Shown one piece after another: positions 40,354 through 48,931 of a stretch of DNA of 64,000 bases (position 1 is the first letter of the stretch; every line of letters starts with the position of its first letter). The stretch is from Brucella haematophila. Lineage in GTDB: Bacteria; Pseudomonadota; Alphaproteobacteria; Rhizobiales; Rhizobiaceae. The stretch is from contig NZ_VCPE01000013.1 in assembly GCF_005938105.1 (NCBI RefSeq), forward strand, positions 1-64,000, written 5' to 3'. A program made the position numbers and the translations under genes. The notes beneath the pieces were generated by a model. The model worked only from the letters and a program-made list of their open reading frames with translations, was not told the DNA's origin and did no database searches.

Positions 40354-40383
40354 AAAAGCCCGGTTTTGACCGGGCTTTTTTAT
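40354..40383 (+). terminator. Rho-independent terminator of fda
   Basis: Stem AAAAGCCCGG / CCGGGCTTTT with a 6-base loop and TTTTTT. Its right arm overlaps the stop codon of the small convergent gene. Confidence 0.9.
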
Positions 40384-40544
40384 GATTCGCGGAAATGAAA
40401 GCCGACAGCCAGCGCCATGACGAACAAGGCGATGACGGCAATTTTCCAGAAATCGCCGCGACGCTTCAATCCCGGCAAGCCGAGCGGTTTGATGATGTGC
40501 AGTCCCATCAGCAGGACAAGCAGCACAGGCAGAACTTTGGTCAC
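40380..40544 (-). CDS. Small two-helix membrane protein, unknown function
   Basis: 54 residues from a GTG with GGGGAGAGG about 8 bases before it. Hydrophobic LPVLLVLLMGLHII, then a Pro/Gly/Arg stretch KPLGLPGLKRRGDFW and a second hydrophobic helix AVIALFVMALAVGFHF. Length and pattern resemble small conserved membrane proteins of Rhizobiales, but I do not recognise the family. A longer frame starting upstream is not supported. Convergent with fda. Confidence 0.6.
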   Translation of the reverse strand: MTKVLPVLLVLLMGLHIIKPLGLPGLKRRGDFWKIAVIALFVMALAVGFHFRES

Positions 40545-40896
40545 GGCGACACCTCTCCCCTCCTTGTGACGCAGGTGCCTGCAAGCTGCAAGCACTCTTG
40601 CTGAAGCGCATCTCGAAAAATGCAAAGCGCCATTCCGTCAAGATGCGCGTAAAAACAAACAATTAGACCGCCCTCAAAATGCCGCCGCTTTATGTTCCCA
40701 TCTTCATCTTAAGTCCCATGGACGAAGCTTTGCGGCTCGGCGTAAATTAAGGATGGAGGAGATGAAAGCGCACTGGGAAATCCGGGAGGATTTCGGTCTG
40801 AGGAGGCCGCTCTCGCGCTGACATCTGATGAAAAATCGCATCATGAAACGCCCGTCATGCGGGCGGTGACTGGCGCGTGTTTCTGGGAGGAACAGC
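40545..40896. other. Intergenic region before prpE, with RIME-like repeat
   Basis: 352 bp without a supported gene. It holds RIME-like copy 4 (40605-40670) and the prpE promoter and SD. Nothing else structured was seen. Confidence 0.5.
40605..40670. repeat. RIME-like short palindromic repeat, copy 4 (altered)
   Basis: GCGCATCTCGAAAAA-TGCAAAGCGC-CATTCCGTCAAGATGCGC followed by GTAAAAACAAACAATTAGACCG. Core has diverged from copies 1-3, outer arms GCGCATCT/AGATGCGC still pair. Confidence 0.6.
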
Positions 40897-42807
40897 ATGA
40901 CTTCGAAATATGCCGAGACCTATGCCGCCTGGCAGGCCGGTCCTGAGCGTTTCTGGGCGGAAGCCGCGCAGGCGATCGACTGGTTCAAGCCATGGGATCA
41001 GGTTTTTGCAGGCGACGAAGGCGTCTATGGCCGCTGGTTCACCGGCGCGGAATGCAACACCTGCTACAATGCGCTCGACCGTCATGTCGCCAATGGGCGC
41101 GGCGATCAGCTGGCGCTGATCTATGAAAGCCCCGTCACCGGCAAGGTGCGCAAATTCACCTATAGCGAACTGCTGGAGGAAGTGGAGGCGCTCTCGGCTG
41201 TCATGCTCGACAACGGCGTGACGAAGGGCGACCGCGTCCTGATCTATATGCCGATGGTGCCTGAAGCTGCCGTCGCCATGCTCGCATCTGCACGAATCGG
41301 CGCTGTGCATTCCGTGGTCTTCGGTGGTTTCGCCGCCAATGAACTCGCAACGCGCATCGACGATGCAAAGCCGGTGATGATCATTGCCGGTTCCTGCGGC
41401 ATCGAACCGACGCGTGTGGTGCCCTATCAGGACATGCTCGACAAGGCCATTGCAACCGCCGATCACAAGGTCGGCCATTGTATCATCTTGCAGCGCGAAC
41501 AATATGCGCACGCCCCCGTTGACGGGCGCGACATCGATTACAAAACCACCGTCGACGCGGCGCGCGGTCGTCACATCCCCTGCACGCCTGTCGCCGCGAC
41601 CGATCCGCTTTATGTGCTCTACACGTCCGGCACCACTGGCGAGCCGAAGGGTGTGGTGCGTGACAATGGCGGGCACATGGTGGCACTGGCCTGGTCGCTC
41701 AAACACGTCTTCGGCGTGGAACCGGGACAGGTTTTCTGGGCCGCCTCGGATGTCGGCTGGGTGGTCGGCCACTCCTATATCGTCTATGCGCCGCTGCTGG
41801 CTGGAGCCACGACGATCCTGTTCGAAGGCAAGCCCATCGGAACACCCGATGCTGGCACCTATTGGCGCATCATCGCCGAACATGGTGTGGAGGTGATGTT
41901 CACCGCGCCAACGGCACTACGCGCCATCAAGAAGGAAGATGCTGACGGGAATTTCGTCCGCAAATATGACCTGTCGAAATTCCGCGCATTGTTTCTGGCG
42001 GGCGAACGCGCCGATCCGGACACGATCCATTGGGCAGAAAACCTGATCGGACGCCCGGTGATCGATCACTGGTGGCAGACCGAAAGCGGCTGGCCAATGG
42101 TCGCCAATCCGCTTGGCCTCGGCCTTCTGGAAACGAAATATGGATCGCCGGCAGTCTGTCTTCCGGGCTATGATATCCGCGTGCTGGACGATGAAGGCCA
42201 CGAGGTCGAACGCGGCCAGCTCGGCAATATCCTGATCAAGCTGCCGCTACCGCCCGGCTGTCTGCCAACGCTGTGGAATGCCGATGAGCGCTTCAGGAAA
42301 GCTTATCTCGCGGAGTTCCCCGGCTATTACAAAACCGCCGATGCCGGATATATGGATAGTGACGGCTATCTCTACATCATGAGCCGCACCGACGACATCA
42401 TCAATGTCGCGGGCCATCGTCTGTCGACGGGCGCGATGGAAGAGGTCCTTTCCAGCCATCCCGATGTGGCGGAATGCGCGGTTCTCGGCATTTCAGATCC
42501 GGTCAAGGGTCAGGCGCCTTGCGGGTTTCTGGTGCTGAAATCCAATATTGACCGCGATACAAGCGAGGTCGAAAAGGAATGCGTCGCCATGGTTCGCGAT
42601 GCTATCGGCCCGGTCGCAGCCTTCCGTCTGGCCTTGACCGTCAAGCGTCTGCCCAAGACCCGTTCCGGCAAGATCCTGCGCTCGACCATCCAGAAAATCG
42701 CCGATGGCGAAACATGGAAAATGCCCGCCACCATCGAAGATCCGGCGGTTCTCGATGAAATCAGCACGATCCTGCGCGAACGCCACATCGGCATGGCCTT
42801 CGCCTGA
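40897..42807 (+). CDS. prpE: Propionyl-CoA synthetase (PrpE-type)
   Basis: 636 residues, GGGAGGAACAGC before the ATG. AMP-forming acyl-CoA synthetase; activates propionate (and acetate less well) to the CoA ester. Adenylation motif YTSGTTGEPKGVV (about 242-254), DHWWQTESGWPM that fits the propionyl-CoA subgroup, and C-terminal RTRSGKILRS-type with the acetylatable lysine near 592 (TRSGKILRST). The final ERHIGMAFA is typical. The rest of propionate metabolism is not in this window. Followed by an SDR gene after 80 bp. Confidence 0.93.
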   Translation: MTSKYAETYAAWQAGPERFWAEAAQAIDWFKPWDQVFAGDEGVYGRWFTGAECNTCYNALDRHVANGRGDQLALIYESPVTGKVRKFTYSELLEEVEALSAVMLDNGVTKGDRVLIYMPMVPEAAVAMLASARIGAVHSVVFGGFAANELATRIDDAKPVMIIAGSCGIEPTRVVPYQDMLDKAIATADHKVGHCIILQREQYAHAPVDGRDIDYKTTVDAARGRHIPCTPVAATDPLYVLYTSGTTGEPKGVVRDNGGHMVALAWSLKHVFGVEPGQVFWAASDVGWVVGHSYIVYAPLLAGATTILFEGKPIGTPDAGTYWRIIAEHGVEVMFTAPTALRAIKKEDADGNFVRKYDLSKFRALFLAGERADPDTIHWAENLIGRPVIDHWWQTESGWPMVANPLGLGLLETKYGSPAVCLPGYDIRVLDDEGHEVERGQLGNILIKLPLPPGCLPTLWNADERFRKAYLAEFPGYYKTADAGYMDSDGYLYIMSRTDDIINVAGHRLSTGAMEEVLSSHPDVAECAVLGISDPVKGQAPCGFLVLKSNIDRDTSEVEKECVAMVRDAIGPVAAFRLALTVKRLPKTRSGKILRSTIQKIADGETWKMPATIEDPAVLDEISTILRERHIGMAFA

Positions 42808-42887
42808 GCTTGGTGGCGGCATCAGACCCAAACTATTGACCGGCGGTTTTCGCCGGTCCACTCTCCGCGCGAAACGGAGAACAGACC

Positions 42888-43679
42888 ATGCAGCTTGAAG
42901 GCAAGGTAGCCATCGTCACCGGTGCTGCCCGCGGTATTGGCTATGCCATCGCAAAACGCTTCCTCATGGACGGCGCCAGCGTCGTTCTTTCAGATATTGA
43001 CGCCACGGCCACCTCGCAGGCGGTCAAAGACCTCGAACAATTCGGCGATGTGCGTGCCATGGCGGCGGATGTCGGCGACAAGCTCGATATCCATAATCTG
43101 ATGACCTTTACCGTCACCAATCTCGGTGAGATCGATATTCTCGTCAACAATGCCGGTATCGTGCACAAGGCGGATTTTCTCGACCTCAAGGAAGAGGATT
43201 TCGACCGCGTCATGCGCGTCAATCTGAAGGGCGCATTCCTGTGCGGACAGGCTGTCGCCAAGCGCATGGTCGCCCGTGTGGAAGCCGGTGGCGAAGCGGG
43301 CACGATCATCAACATGTCGTCTATCAACGCCATTTTCGGACTGCCGGAACAGCTCGCCTATTCCGTCTCCAAAGGCGGACTGAGCCAGCTGACACGCACC
43401 ATGGCCATAGCGCTCGCGAAATGGGGCATCCGCGTCAACGCCATCGGTCCCGGTTCCATCCAGACAGACATGCTGTCGGCAGTGAATACCGACGCCGAGG
43501 CGCGCAAGACGATCCTGTCACGCACGCCGCTTGGCCGAATCGGAGAACCGGCGGAAATCGCATCCATCGCCTCCTTCCTCGCATCGCGGGACGCCAGTTA
43601 TATCACTGGCCAGACGATCTATGCCGATGGCGGACGTCTGCCGCTCAGCTATATGGCCGAACCACGTTTCAAACCGTAA
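42888..43679 (+). CDS. Short-chain dehydrogenase/reductase (SDR)
   Basis: 263 residues. Classical SDR: TGAARGIGYAIA (cofactor binding, 9-20), NNAG (87-90), catalytic serine in NMSSINAIFG and YSVSK (Tyr 156, Lys 160). Position-39 region DIDAT with Asp suggests NAD rather than NADP. The C terminus AEPRFKP is longer than usual. Likely a sugar or alcohol dehydrogenase; substrate unknown. SD GGAGAACAG before ATG. 80 bp after prpE, so possibly co-transcribed. Confidence 0.88.
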   Translation: MQLEGKVAIVTGAARGIGYAIAKRFLMDGASVVLSDIDATATSQAVKDLEQFGDVRAMAADVGDKLDIHNLMTFTVTNLGEIDILVNNAGIVHKADFLDLKEEDFDRVMRVNLKGAFLCGQAVAKRMVARVEAGGEAGTIINMSSINAIFGLPEQLAYSVSKGGLSQLTRTMAIALAKWGIRVNAIGPGSIQTDMLSAVNTDAEARKTILSRTPLGRIGEPAEIASIASFLASRDASYITGQTIYADGGRLPLSYMAEPRFKP

Positions 43680-43738
43680 GTGCTTGCGAAGCGCTCGTAC
43701 CGATACCTATATATTAGCGACATAATAATATCGCTTTG

Positions 43739-43762
43739 CTCCTGACAGAAAGCTGTCAGGAG
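43739..43762 (+). promoter_or_regulatory. Hairpin in the leader of DUF1127 gene
   Basis: Perfect 10-bp stem CTCCTGACAG / CTGTCAGGAG with an AAAG loop, 43 bp before the DUF1127 start, no T-run. A second weaker palindrome GCGA...TCGC is at 43717-43734. The right arm carries CAGGAGG, an SD-like sequence that the stem would hide. It may be an attenuator or mRNA-stability element, or the SDR terminator. Confidence 0.45.
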
Positions 43763-43804
43763 GGGTGTGCGATAGTGTTTCCCTAAGGATGAGGGAGATG
43801 AACT

Positions 43805-43990
43805 ATGGCACTCGCAATCGCACCGCTGATCGCAATCTTGAAGGAATACCGGCGCAGGCATGATGAGCGTCGCCGTTTTGTCCGCACCCAACGCGCACTG
43901 GACGGTTTGCCGAAAGATCTGCGCAAGGATTTGGGCTGGCCAGATCGCTATCTGGAACAGCGCAAGACAACATATTGCAACGGAGAGTGA
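43805..43990 (+). CDS. DUF1127 small protein
   Basis: 61 residues, with GAGGGAGATGA before the ATG. Arg-rich helix YRRRHDERRRFVRTQRALDGL, then the domain LPKDLRKDLGWPDRYLE. DUF1127 proteins are small, Arg-rich proteins, reported in Agrobacterium and Rhodobacter to act in RNA-linked regulation of carbon and phosphate metabolism. Its last codons contain the GGAGAG in front of the next gene, so the two are coupled. Confidence 0.88.
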   Translation: MALAIAPLIAILKEYRRRHDERRRFVRTQRALDGLPKDLRKDLGWPDRYLEQRKTTYCNGE

Positions 43991-43997
43991 ACCCGGA

Positions 43998-44699
43998 ATG
44001 CGCAGAGCAGACCGTCTTTTCCAGATCGTTCAGCACCTGCGCGGTGGCAGGCTTGTCACCGCGCGCCAGCTTGCCGAACGGCTGGAAGTCTCCGAGAGAA
44101 CCATCTATCGCGACATATCCGACCTGCAATCGACCGGCGTTCCGATCGATGGCGAGGCCGGTGTCGGCTATATATTGCGGCAGGGTTTCGAGCTGCCGCC
44201 CCTGATGTTCACACGTGATGAAATCGTCGCGCTGGTAGCGGGTGCGCGCCTCATTCGCGCCTGGGGCGGCGTATCCATGGCGCGCGGCGCCGAAGAAGCT
44301 TTGGTCAAGATCGAGGCCGTGCTGCCCAAGGAAGAGCGCGCGCGGATCACCGGCACACAAATCCACGCCCCTACTGCCAGAATCAGCATCGACGAGCGCC
44401 GCATCATCGACGCCGTCGAGCGCGCGGTGGACGAAAGCTGCGTACTCAATATCCGCTACCGCGATCTCGAAGCACGCGAGAGCGAACGCGACATTCGCCC
44501 GCTCGGCCTGTGGTTCTGGGGCAAGGTATGGACCGTGATCGGCTGGTGCGAACTGCGCAATGCGTTCCGCACCTTCCGCACCGACCGCATTGTCGAGGCA
44601 AGTGAAGCTGGCCGCCGGTTTCGGGCCGAGCGCGGCAAGACGCTGGCTGACTTCTATCGCCTGATGGAAATGAGCGAGTACAACGCTTTCAAGGACTGA
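43998..44699 (+). CDS. YafY-type regulator, HTH plus WYL domain
   Basis: 233 residues from MRRADRLFQIVQHL. N-terminal HTH_11 (GRLVTARQLAERLEVSERTIYRDISDL, given in short form) followed by a WYL domain (about 130-220; VLNIRYRDLEA, LWFWGKVWTVIGWCELRNAF). WYL domains bind nucleic-acid or small-molecule ligands. Starts 7 bp after DUF1127. Target genes unknown. Confidence 0.9.
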   Translation: MRRADRLFQIVQHLRGGRLVTARQLAERLEVSERTIYRDISDLQSTGVPIDGEAGVGYILRQGFELPPLMFTRDEIVALVAGARLIRAWGGVSMARGAEEALVKIEAVLPKEERARITGTQIHAPTARISIDERRIIDAVERAVDESCVLNIRYRDLEARESERDIRPLGLWFWGKVWTVIGWCELRNAFRTFRTDRIVEASEAGRRFRAERGKTLADFYRLMEMSEYNAFKD

Positions 44700-44763
44700 T
44701 ATCACCCAAGACGACTGCAACTCAAACTCCGTCGAATGTTCTGCATTCGGCGGAGTTCATTCT

Positions 44764-45660
44764 TCAGCGGTCAGTCAAAATCGCACCGAGCTGCGCGACG
44801 ATATATTGAAGGCCCTGATCATCTTCTCGGCGCTTATGCCATGCGATATGCAGTGGAAAACCACCGACCGTGATGGGCGGTGGAAAGGCAACAAGATCGG
44901 CATCGGCATTCGGAATGCAGTGCGATGGCAGCATGGCGATCATATCCGTGCTTTTCAGTAGATCCGGCACCATGCCAAAATTGGGCACCACGAGACCTAT
45001 GCGCCGTTTCAACCCCTTTTCAGCGAGAATCTTGTCTGTCGGGCTGCTCATATCACCGCGTCCCGACACCAATATATGCGGATATGCCAACCAGCGATCG
45101 AGCGTGAACTCACTTGCCGCCGGATGCTCACGCCGCATGACGACGCGGTAATCCTCATCCAGCAAGTGCTTGCGCTGGAGATCGTCGTCAGTCTCCGGAA
45201 ACACCGATACAGCAAGATCGCTTGCGCCGCTCACCAGCGCTTCTTTTGCCGCCGCCGCACCATGCCAGGGTTGCATCACAATATCGATACCCGGCGCGTC
45301 GACGGCAAGAGCTTGCAACAACGGCTTGATGACAAAAATGGCCGGATAATCAGCCGTGCAGATTTTTATTGTCTGACGGACTGAAGCCAATGAAACCTGC
45401 GGCGGATCGACCAGCGCCACGACGCTGGAAAGCAGTGTCTTCAACGGTGCGCGCAAAGCTTCCGCACGCGCCGTGCGGCGCATCGTGCCACGCCCGCGTT
45501 CGAGCAGCACATCGCCGAAAACGGCGCGGCAGCGTTGCAAGGCGTTGGATACGGCAGGCTGGGTGAGGTTCAGGCGATCCGCCGCGCGGCTGACATGCGC
45601 CTCATCGAGAAGCGCATCCAGAATGACCAGAAGATTGAGATCGAGCGCTCTTAAATTCAT
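44764..45660 (-). CDS. LysR-family transcriptional regulator
   Basis: 298 residues. Winged HTH at the N terminus (MNLRALDLNLLVILDALLDE, SRAADRLNLTQPAVSNALQRCR) and a C-terminal periplasmic-binding-like effector domain. Divergent from a flavodoxin-fold oxidoreductase gene that it probably controls; an imperfect palindrome sits between them. NodD-like subgroup by N terminus. Inducer unknown. Confidence 0.93.
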   Translation of the reverse strand: MNLRALDLNLLVILDALLDEAHVSRAADRLNLTQPAVSNALQRCRAVFGDVLLERGRGTMRRTARAEALRAPLKTLLSSVVALVDPPQVSLASVRQTIKICTADYPAIFVIKPLLQALAVDAPGIDIVMQPWHGAAAAKEALVSGASDLAVSVFPETDDDLQRKHLLDEDYRVVMRREHPAASEFTLDRWLAYPHILVSGRGDMSSPTDKILAEKGLKRRIGLVVPNFGMVPDLLKSTDMIAMLPSHCIPNADADLVAFPPPITVGGFPLHIAWHKRREDDQGLQYIVAQLGAILTDR

Positions 45661-45680
45661 AAATTGAATAATAGCATATA

Positions 45681-45707
45681 CCGATAATAGATTGGAATAA
45701 TCATCGG
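45681..45707. promoter_or_regulatory. Candidate LysR operator
   Basis: Imperfect palindrome CCGATAATA ... TAATCATCGG in the 94 bp between the divergent LysR gene and its neighbour. Fits the typical site position for a LysR regulator that controls a divergent gene. Confidence 0.45.
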
Positions 45708-45754
45708 TTCGATTTCATCATCGCTCCAACATCAGCAACAGTTGGAAGGAACAG

Positions 45755-46339
45755 ATGATGTCCAGAACGTTGATTTTGCTATTTCATCCCGATCCGTCGC
45801 GGTCAAAAGCCAATGCCGCGCTGGCTGCCGCGGCCGCCCGACTGCCGGGGGTGACCATTGTCGATATGCAGACAGCCTGTCCCGACGGGATCGACTTTTA
45901 CAAAGATGGCGAGCGTGAAGCGCAACGCCTTCTCACGGCGGACCGCATCGTTCTGCAATTCCCGGTCCAGTGGTATTCAACACCGCCGCTTTTAAAAGCC
46001 TGGCAGGATGCCGTGCTGACCCGCATGTTCTACGTGAACTATGAACAGGAAGGGCGGGCGCTGGAAGGAACGCCTTTCATGATCGCCGCGACCGCAGGCA
46101 ACGTGCCAGAGGCCTACACGCCGGGCGGACGCAATATGTTTCCAATGAGCGAACTGATGGCCCCTTTGCGTGCAACGGCCAATCGTTGCGGACTGGGATG
46201 GACCGAGCCATTCTTTCTTTATGCAGCAGACAAACTAGCGCCGGATGCACTGGAAAGCGCGGCAAGCCGCTATGTTCAGGCGCTGGAGCACTGGATAGCC
46301 GCAACACCGTCAGTTGCAACCGATCACAAAGCGGCCTGA
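45755..46339 (+). CDS. NAD(P)H oxidoreductase, flavodoxin_2 fold
   Basis: 194 residues, GGAAGGAACAG before the ATG. KefF/MdaB-like FMN/FAD quinone reductase family: LILLFHPDPSRSKANAAL, LTADRIVLQFPVQWYSTPPLLKAWQDAVL, and a C-terminal FLYAADKL. Likely reduces quinones or electrophiles, protecting from redox stress, with induction by the adjacent LysR. Substrate not determinable. Confidence 0.85.
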   Translation: MMSRTLILLFHPDPSRSKANAALAAAAARLPGVTIVDMQTACPDGIDFYKDGEREAQRLLTADRIVLQFPVQWYSTPPLLKAWQDAVLTRMFYVNYEQEGRALEGTPFMIAATAGNVPEAYTPGGRNMFPMSELMAPLRATANRCGLGWTEPFFLYAADKLAPDALESAASRYVQALEHWIAATPSVATDHKAA

Positions 46340-46342
46340 ACG

Positions 46343-46371
46343 AAAACGCCCGGCATAAAGCCGGGCGTCAA
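46343..46371. terminator. Bidirectional terminator between oxidoreductase and trcR
   Basis: Stem ACGCCCGGC / GCCGGGCGT with a 5-base loop. T-rich after it on the minus strand (GTTTTCG), short on the plus. Lies between convergent genes. Confidence 0.55.
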
Positions 46372-46403
46372 CTGACTTATATCGAGAGGCGAATGCCTGA
46401 CGA

Positions 46404-47090
46404 TTATTCTTCGTCTTCGTCGGTGTTCGTGCCCTTGAGCGACGAGAGCTTCGCGAAAACCTTGTCCGCGTCGAGTTCTTCTTCTGCAGCCGGTTCGTCG
46501 CGATAATCGAAGTTTTCCGTTGCGGAAGCTGGCAGCAGCGTGCTGTCGGATTCCGGTGCAGCCGGACGGTTGCGCGCTGCGCGTTCGACTTCAATGTCCA
46601 GATCGATCTGCGAGCAAAGACCGAGCGTGACCGGGTCCATCGCCGTCAGATTGGCGGAGTTCCAGTGCGAACGGTTGCGGATCTGTTCGATGGTCGACTT
46701 GGTCGTACCGATCAGGCGCGAAATCTGCGCATCCTTCAGTTCAGGATGATTGCGCACCAGCCAGAGAATCGCGTTCGGACGGTCCTGACGCTTCGACAAC
46801 GGCGTGTAGCGTGGGCCCTTGCGCTTGGCTTCAGGAACGCGAACCTTCGGGTCGGCAAGTTTCAGACGGTAGTACTGGTCTTTTTCGCCCTTCGCGATTT
46901 CCTCGCGCGAAAGCTGTCCTGTAATGACCGGATCGAGACCCTTGATACCCTGCGAGGCCTCGCCATCGGCAATCGCCTTCACTTCCAGCGGATGCAGCTT
47001 GCAGAAAGCTGCAATCTGATCAAACGACAGAGCCGTATTATCGACAAGCCAGACGGCCGTTGCCTTCGGCATAAGAAGCTGAGTGGCCAT
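46404..47090 (-). CDS. trcR: TrcR-like cell-cycle transcription regulator (DUF1013)
   Basis: 228 residues. DUF1013 family. In Caulobacter TrcR associates with RNA polymerase at promoters of cell-cycle genes and affects antibiotic tolerance. Conserved LLMPKATAVWLVDNTALSFDQIA, GLDPVITGQ, RKGPRYTPLSKRQDRPNAI and an HTH-like ISRLIGTTKSTIEQIRN. The end is acidic (TNTDEDEE). Function inferred from the family. Its leader holds the palindrome CCTATATATAGG (47166-47177). Confidence 0.87.
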   Translation of the reverse strand: MATQLLMPKATAVWLVDNTALSFDQIAAFCKLHPLEVKAIADGEASQGIKGLDPVITGQLSREEIAKGEKDQYYRLKLADPKVRVPEAKRKGPRYTPLSKRQDRPNAILWLVRNHPELKDAQISRLIGTTKSTIEQIRNRSHWNSANLTAMDPVTLGLCSQIDLDIEVERAARNRPAAPESDSTLLPASATENFDYRDEPAAEEELDADKVFAKLSSLKGTNTDEDEE

Positions 47091-47244
47091 TAGATATAAT
47101 CCTTCTGTTCGTCCGCTCCGGTGGTGCGGGACGTGGAAAAAACCACAATTTCCGGGAAATCACGGCCTATATATAGGTTTTTTGGCAGCAGGGCAAGAAT
47201 GCGCTGAAGCCGTCACAACAATCTGTGCGTGAATTCCCAATTGC

Positions 47245-47331
47245 GGCTATAACGAGCCGAAAATGGCGGGCTTTGATAAGCGGAAGCGCAAAACCACACC
47301 ATTTGCAGGCCGTCAGAGCCGGAATTCTCAG
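47245..47331. repeat. Bru-RS-like palindromic repeat, copy B (core deleted)
   Basis: Same outer arms as copy A (GCCGAAAATGGCGGGCTTTGA ... CCATTTGCAGGCCGTCAGAGCC in short form) but the central ~35 bp with the GTAC core is missing: GATAAGCGGAAGCGC follows the left arm directly. Ends at the qor stop region. Confidence 0.65.
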
Positions 47332-48335
47332 GCTATATCGAGCACGATCTTCCCGATATTTCGCCCCTCTTCCATGCGCTCATGGGCACGCCAGGCATCC
47401 TTCAGGGAAAAGATCATGTCCATGACTGGTGCAACGCGGCGCTCAGCCAAAAGCGGCCAGACCTTGGCCTCCAGCTCGCGTGCGAGACCTGCCTTGAACT
47501 CAATCGGGCGGGCGCGCAAGGTCGATCCGGTGTGGGTCAGACGCTTGGTCATCAGCAGCGCGAAATTGGCGGTTGCCTTGGCGCCATTCAAGAAGGCGAT
47601 CTGCACGATGCGGCCATCCTCGGCTGCGACCTTATAATTACGGTCGACATAATCGCCGCCCACCATGTCAAGAATAACATCGGCGCCCTTGCCACCAGTC
47701 GCGTCCTTGACGGCGGTGACGAAATCCTCATCGCGATAGTTGATTGCCCGGTCTGCGCCAAGTTTCAAACAGGCATCGCATTTGTCCTTCGAACCGGCGG
47801 TCACAATGACCTTTGCTCCAAACGCCTTGCCCAACTGGATGGCGGTCGTACCGATGCCCGACGAACCACCGTGAATCAGCAGAGTTTCGCCTTCCTTCAG
47901 CCCACCGCGTTGAAAAACATTGTGCCAGACGGTGAAGAAAGTCTCCGGGATGGCGGCAGCCTCGATATAGCCATAGCCGGAGGGCAGTGGCAGTGCGTTG
48001 GTTTCATGCACCACGGCATATTCGGCATAGCCGCCACCGGGCAACAGCGCCACGACCTGATCGCCTTTTTTGAAGCGCTTCACTCCCGCACCGAGAGCGA
48101 CAATATCGCCTGCGATTTCCAGTCCCGGAATATCGGATGCGCCGGGCGGCGGCGCATAGCTTCCCTGACGTTGCAACACGTCGGGGCGATTAACGCCCGC
48201 AGCCCGCACGCGCACCAGCACCTGCCCCTCCCCCGGTTCCGGCATGGACCGCTGAACGGGGCGCAGCATATGCGCGCCACCCGGTTCGGAAATCTCGATT
48301 GCAGTCATCCGGGAAGGTAAATCGGCCATCATCAT
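47328..48335 (-). CDS. NAD(P)H-quinone oxidoreductase, MDR superfamily
   Basis: 335 residues from the ATG that has AGGAG five bases before it; a TTG one codon earlier is not needed. Zinc-free medium-chain reductase of the Qor/PIG3 type: VRAAGVNRPDVLQR, LLPGGGYAEYAVV, LLIHGGSSGIGTTAIQLGKAFG (NADP Rossmann) and AHERMEEGRNIGKIVL. One-electron quinone reduction is known for relatives. 3' end abuts copy B of the repeat. Confidence 0.92.
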   Translation of the reverse strand: MMMADLPSRMTAIEISEPGGAHMLRPVQRSMPEPGEGQVLVRVRAAGVNRPDVLQRQGSYAPPPGASDIPGLEIAGDIVALGAGVKRFKKGDQVVALLPGGGYAEYAVVHETNALPLPSGYGYIEAAAIPETFFTVWHNVFQRGGLKEGETLLIHGGSSGIGTTAIQLGKAFGAKVIVTAGSKDKCDACLKLGADRAINYRDEDFVTAVKDATGGKGADVILDMVGGDYVDRNYKVAAEDGRIVQIAFLNGAKATANFALLMTKRLTHTGSTLRARPIEFKAGLARELEAKVWPLLAERRVAPVMDMIFSLKDAWRAHERMEEGRNIGKIVLDIA

Positions 48336-48553
48336 CAAAACTCCTGTTCGAACGCAGCCGGAATCTTGTGCGCCTTACACAGCTTCGCACCGTCGCAGAA
48401 ATGCCTCACATAAGGTCTGATCTGGGTCCGATATGGGACACACGCAATTCCGTTAGAGAAATCGTAATCGATTTTCCCAAATATATATGCGAAGATTCAA
48501 GGTGTTAAATCTTTTCTCGGTGACTAAGCCATCATTGACCACGGAGGAAGGCC

Positions 48554-48745
48554 ATGAGCGGTTTCGAAGAAGATGCAATAAAGCCACGTGACAGCGCGGT
48601 GCTCAGCGAAGATGAACTGTCGCTGCTTTCAGTCGCGGAGATCGATCAGCGCATTGTCTTGTTGCAATCGGAAATCGAGCGACTGAAAACCCAGAGACTG
48701 AAGAAAGGCGACAGCCGCGCGGCGGCCGAAGCCCTGTTTCGCTAG
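48554..48745 (+). CDS. DUF1192 small protein
   Basis: 63 residues, with GGAGGAAGGCC before the ATG. Short amphipathic coiled coil LLSVAEIDQRIVLLQSEIERLKTQ as the DUF1192 core (given in part). Conserved in Rhizobiales; no known function. Divergent from the quinone oxidoreductase gene, 215 bp between them. Confidence 0.87.
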   Translation: MSGFEEDAIKPRDSAVLSEDELSLLSVAEIDQRIVLLQSEIERLKTQRLKKGDSRAAAEALFR

Positions 48746-48931
48746 AATGAAAGCCTCCGGGCTTTGCCGGTTCGATAAGCTCTGACAGAGCTGAAGCGGC
48801 TTCAATCCGATCACACATATTGAAGCCACCTCAACCAGACCAAACCCCTTGATGCCCATCGAAGCCGCATAAGGCGGTTTCGGCCAGTTTCCGGGCATTC
48901 ATCCACGGGGCAATCACATAGGAATGTCGTT

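Noticed and set aside
47166-47177. CCTATATATAGG palindrome as an operator of trcR
   Set aside because: Alternating TA self-complementarity is easily produced by an AT-rich promoter; recorded in the gene entry only.
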